64,000 nt of DNA from DTU013 sp964512095 (lineage in GTDB: Bacteria; Bacillota; Clostridia; Acetivibrionales; DTU013): NCBI GenBank assembly GCA_964512095.1, contig CAZEIH010000010.1:15310-79309 (forward strand). The letters run 5' to 3'. A program made the translations under genes and the position numbers. Within the stretch, counting starts at the first letter, position 1. Every line of letters begins with the position of its first letter. Positions 61,729 through 64,000 of this stretch are shown here, in pieces. The notes beneath the pieces are model-generated. The model saw nothing but the letters and a program-made list of their open reading frames with translations, was not told the DNA's origin and searched no databases.

Positions 61729-62475
61729 CTACACCTCCAAATCCTTTCCCCTGAAGTTGCCTATGGGGTATTCAGGAACCATTTTTTCCTCCACCCATTT
61801 CAGTGACTTAACTGGATCCATTCCCCAGTTAGTGGGGCAAGTAGAAAGCACCTCGACTATTGAGAAGCCCAATCCTGCCATTTGCACCTGGAAGGCTTTC
61901 TTTATGGCTTTCTTTGTGTTGTTGAGATTTTTTATATTATGTGTTGACACGCGTTCTACAAACGCTGCTCCCTTTAAAGTAGCAAGCATTTCACAAACCT
62001 TGAGATTATAGCCTTCTATCTCAGGCTTTCTGCCAAAAGGAGAAGTCGTAGTCACCTGGCCAATAAGTGATGTAGGAGCCATCTGGCCTGAAGTCATACC
62101 GTAGATGGCATTATTAATAAATATTGTTGTTATCTTCTCGCCTCTGTTTGCTGCATGTACAATCTCAGCCGTACCAATTGCAGCCAAATCGCCATCACCC
62201 TGATAAGTAAAAACAGCATTATCCGGATGCACTCTCTTTATACCAGTAGCAACTGCCGGGGCTCTACCGTGAGCAGCCTGGACCATGTCGCAATTGAAAT
62301 ACAAATAATTGTTATATGCGCAACCTACAGGAGAAACACCAATTGTCTTCCCCTCTATCCCAAGCTCGTCTATAACCTCAGCTATCATACGATGTACAAT
62401 ACCGTGAGTACAGCCGGGACAGTAGTGCATTTGTGTTTCTTTCAAGGCATGCGGTCTTTGAAATACTATAGCCAT
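61729..62475 (-). CDS. 2-oxoacid:ferredoxin oxidoreductase, beta subunit (TPP-binding)
   Basis: The TPP-binding subunit, 248 residues. HYCPGCTHGIVHRMIAEV opens it. The TPP motif GDGDLAAIGTAEIVHAANRG lies near residue 92, and NNAIYGMTSGQMAPTS follows. Subunit size and sequence fit VOR/KOR-type four-subunit enzymes. The 2-oxoacid used cannot be settled from sequence. Confidence 0.93.
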   Translation of the reverse strand: MAIVFQRPHALKETQMHYCPGCTHGIVHRMIAEVIDELGIEGKTIGVSPVGCAYNNYLYFNCDMVQAAHGRAPAVATGIKRVHPDNAVFTYQGDGDLAAIGTAEIVHAANRGEKITTIFINNAIYGMTSGQMAPTSLIGQVTTTSPFGRKPEIEGYNLKVCEMLATLKGAAFVERVSTHNIKNLNNTKKAIKKAFQVQMAGLGFSIVEVLSTCPTNWGMDPVKSLKWVEEKMVPEYPIGNFRGKDLEV

Positions 62476-62487
62476 AATAATTCCCCT

Positions 62488-63543
62488 TTACTTCAAAATT
62501 TCCTTGATTTTCTCCAGTATCTCTTTCTGAGTCGGTATCATTCCGCCCATTCTTCCAAGGAAGTGGACCGGCCTTTTACCGTTAACCGAAAGCCTGACAT
62601 CCTCTACCATCTGACCTGCGCTCATCTCTACAGACAAAAACGCTTTAGGTCCCTGTGCATATTTTTCAAAAGCTGCTGTTGGGAAAGGCCACAAGGTAAT
62701 TGGTCTGATAAGTCCAACCTTGATACCCTCATTTTCTGCAGTCTTTATTACATTCTTTATTATTCTTGCTACTGTACCGTAGGCAGCAACTATGATATCA
62801 GCATCCTCACAGTTGTAAGTTTCTACTCTGGTCTCATTCTCAGTTATCTGCCTATATTTTGCCTGAAGCTTAAGATTGTGATTTTCCAGTACTTCGGGAT
62901 CAATGTATATGGATGTTATCGTATTGTTATCCCTACTCATACCTGTGCCGGTCACAGCCCAGCTTTTGTCGGCCTTTAAAATTTCTTCATGATCCTTGAA
63001 CTCTACACCTTCCATCATTTGGCCTAACATACCATCACCCATAATCATACAAAGGGTTCTGTACCTGTCGGCTATGTTGAAAGCATCTACCACAAGCTCA
63101 TACAACTCCTGAACACTGCTCGGAGCCAGAACTACCATCCTGTAATCACCGTGGCCGCCACCCTTTGTAGCCTGGAAATAATCGCATTGTGATGCTAATA
63201 TTCCGCCAAGTCCCGGACCTGCCCTTACAATATTAACAATAACCGCTGGAAGCTCAGCGCATGCAGAATATGAAATTGCTTCCTGCTTAAGGCTGATGCC
63301 CGGGCTCGAAGAGGATGTCATGACCCTTGCTCCGGCACTTGCTGCACCATATACCATATTCATGGCAGCTATTTCACTTTCAGCCTGTATAAAAGTGCCT
63401 CCGTATTGGGGCATCTTTTTTGCAAAATAATGCATCACCTCTGTCTGAGGTGTTATCGGATATCCGAAATAATGCCTACAGCCTGCTCTTAATGCGGCCT
63501 CAGCAATGACCTCGTTACCCTTCATAAGTATTTTTTCTCCCAT
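62488..63543 (-). CDS. vorB: 2-oxoacid:ferredoxin oxidoreductase, alpha subunit (VorB-like)
   Basis: The alpha subunit, 351 residues, with domains I and II as in VorB (3-methyl-2-oxobutanoate:ferredoxin oxidoreductase) and KorA. The motifs HYFGYPITPQTEVMHYFAK, MTSSSSPGISLKQEAISYSA and GPGLGG are visible, and PITLWPFPTAAFEKYA lies near residue 285. VOR is the closest by gene order (ferredoxin, alpha, beta, gamma), but KOR use is possible. Confidence 0.92.
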   Translation of the reverse strand: MGEKILMKGNEVIAEAALRAGCRHYFGYPITPQTEVMHYFAKKMPQYGGTFIQAESEIAAMNMVYGAASAGARVMTSSSSPGISLKQEAISYSACAELPAVIVNIVRAGPGLGGILASQCDYFQATKGGGHGDYRMVVLAPSSVQELYELVVDAFNIADRYRTLCMIMGDGMLGQMMEGVEFKDHEEILKADKSWAVTGTGMSRDNNTITSIYIDPEVLENHNLKLQAKYRQITENETRVETYNCEDADIIVAAYGTVARIIKNVIKTAENEGIKVGLIRPITLWPFPTAAFEKYAQGPKAFLSVEMSAGQMVEDVRLSVNGKRPVHFLGRMGGMIPTQKEILEKIKEILK

Positions 63544-63559
63544 TAAGCTTATCCCCCTA

Positions 63560-63778
63560 TCACTTCTCTACTACTATGACGCAGTCAGGACAAATTGTTG
63601 CACAAAAAGCGCAGCCGATACACTTATCCATCTCTTTCACCGTTGCTGGGTGAAAGCCTTTAAGGTTCAGCCTTTCTTCATCCATCATTACTATTTTTTT
63701 TGGGCAAACAGACACACAAAGCTTGCAGCCCTTACAGCGATCTTCGCTAAAAGTTACCTTTGCCATATCGCACCTCAC
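63560..63778 (-). CDS. 2[4Fe-4S] ferredoxin subunit of the oxidoreductase
   Basis: A 72-residue ferredoxin-like delta subunit with two complete CxxCxxCxxxCP clusters (CKGCKLCVSVCP and CIGCAFCATICP). It passes electrons from the TPP subunits to free ferredoxin. It is the first gene of the operon. Confidence 0.93.
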   Translation of the reverse strand: MRCDMAKVTFSEDRCKGCKLCVSVCPKKIVMMDEERLNLKGFHPATVKEMDKCIGCAFCATICPDCVIVVEK

Positions 63779-63792
63779 ATTCTAAAAGCGAT

Positions 63793-64000
63793 TTAAACTA
63801 TTATAAACTTCATTGTACTCAATTGCAAGTGAAAAACATTCACGGATGTTTTGATCCAGCTGTGGCACATCCTGAATGCGGACAGAATATCACAGATGCC
63901 TAGTCCTCCCAGGGCAGCCTGATGCTTTTTTTCATATACAGTCTCTCCTGAGTTTTGAAGTTTGATATAAATTTTTAATCCAGAAACCGTTGCGGCTGCT
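63793..64000 (-). CDS. Possible 3' end of an unidentified gene cut by the window edge
   Basis: An open frame of about 68 codons enters from the right edge (VSGLKIYIKLQNSGETVYEK, later ALGGLGICDILSAFRM) and stops at 63793. Its last dozen codons overlap the oxidoreductase promoter, which is unusual. I do not recognise a family. It could also be non-coding. Confidence 0.3.
   Translation of the reverse strand, partial: AAATVSGLKIYIKLQNSGETVYEKKHQAALGGLGICDILSAFRMCHSWIKTSVNVFHLQLSTMKFIIV
63800..63828 (-). promoter_or_regulatory. Sigma-A promoter of the oxidoreductase operon
   Basis: Minus strand TTGCAA (63823-63828), 17 bases, TATAAT (63800-63805, perfect). It lies 22 bases before the ferredoxin start codon, so the leader is short. 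Confidence 0.75.

Noticed and set aside
62155..62979. 274-codon plus-strand frame across the oxidoreductase alpha and beta genes
   Set aside because: It crosses two real genes on the other strand and has no ribosome site.

Overview
The window looks like the chromosome of an anaerobic, spore-forming, flagellated member of the Clostridia. The evidence is a 25 kb flagellar and chemotaxis operon with fliY, flbD, motE and flhF-flhG, the spoIIGA-sigE-sigG sporulation block, a dcw remnant (murA', ftsQ, sbp, ftsA, ftsZ), a ferredoxin-dependent 2-oxoacid oxidoreductase, and strong AGGAGG-type ribosome binding sites with many GTG and TTG starts. FtsZ and the flagellar proteins resemble Acetivibrio/Ruminiclostridium-like lineages, but the species cannot be named from the sequence alone.

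Layout. 1-25 kb (all minus strand): cheB (cut by the left edge), ycgR, flhG, flhF, flhA, flhB, fliR, fliQ, fliP, fliO, cheY, fliY, fliM, fliL, flbD, flgE, a conserved flagellar operon gene, flgD, fliK, motE-like, fliJ, fliI, fliH, fliG, fliF, fliE, flgC, flgB. Transcription starts at flgB, where a sigma-A type promoter lies in a 303 bp leader. 25-31.5 kb: trmFO, topA, dprA, comM. 31.5-40.4 kb: a decayed antiporter fragment, nrdR, a PRC-barrel sporulation gene, sigG, sigE, spoIIGA, ftsZ, ftsA, sbp, ftsQ and an N-terminally truncated murA. 40.4-41.8 kb: a homocysteine methyltransferase. 41.9-48 kb: a Tad/Flp pilus operon (flp, tadE, cpaB, a response-regulator/TadZ fusion, tadA, tadB, tadC), with degS-degU just upstream. 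50.3 kb: tRNA-Lys(CTT).

50.6-53.7 kb holds an agr-type quorum-sensing module. agrA-agrC run on the plus strand and converge with agrB and a 47-codon agrD on the minus strand. A 30-codon peptide gene sits just before agrB. Both small genes are easily missed because of their size. 53.9-60.6 kb: a small hypothetical gene, murG (away from the rest of the dcw cluster), an MscS channel, DUF47 and PiT phosphate transport genes, bioY with a BirA-type operator, a YgiT-like zinc finger gene and a CapA-like metallophosphatase. 60.8-63.8 kb: a YmaF-like His-rich gene and a vor-type operon (ferredoxin, alpha, beta, gamma) read from a clear sigma-A promoter.

Much of the window concerns the choice between motility, surface attachment and sporulation: flagella with the PilZ brake YcgR, DegS/DegU next to Tad pili, an agr peptide signalling circuit and sporulation sigma factors. 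The points most worth a second look are the agr locus with its two tiny genes, the broken murA and displaced murG, a 4 x 13 bp tandem repeat between flgC and fliE, a spoIIG promoter with an overlong 21 bp spacer, the BirA operator at bioY, and a degenerate intergenic repeat seen three times.
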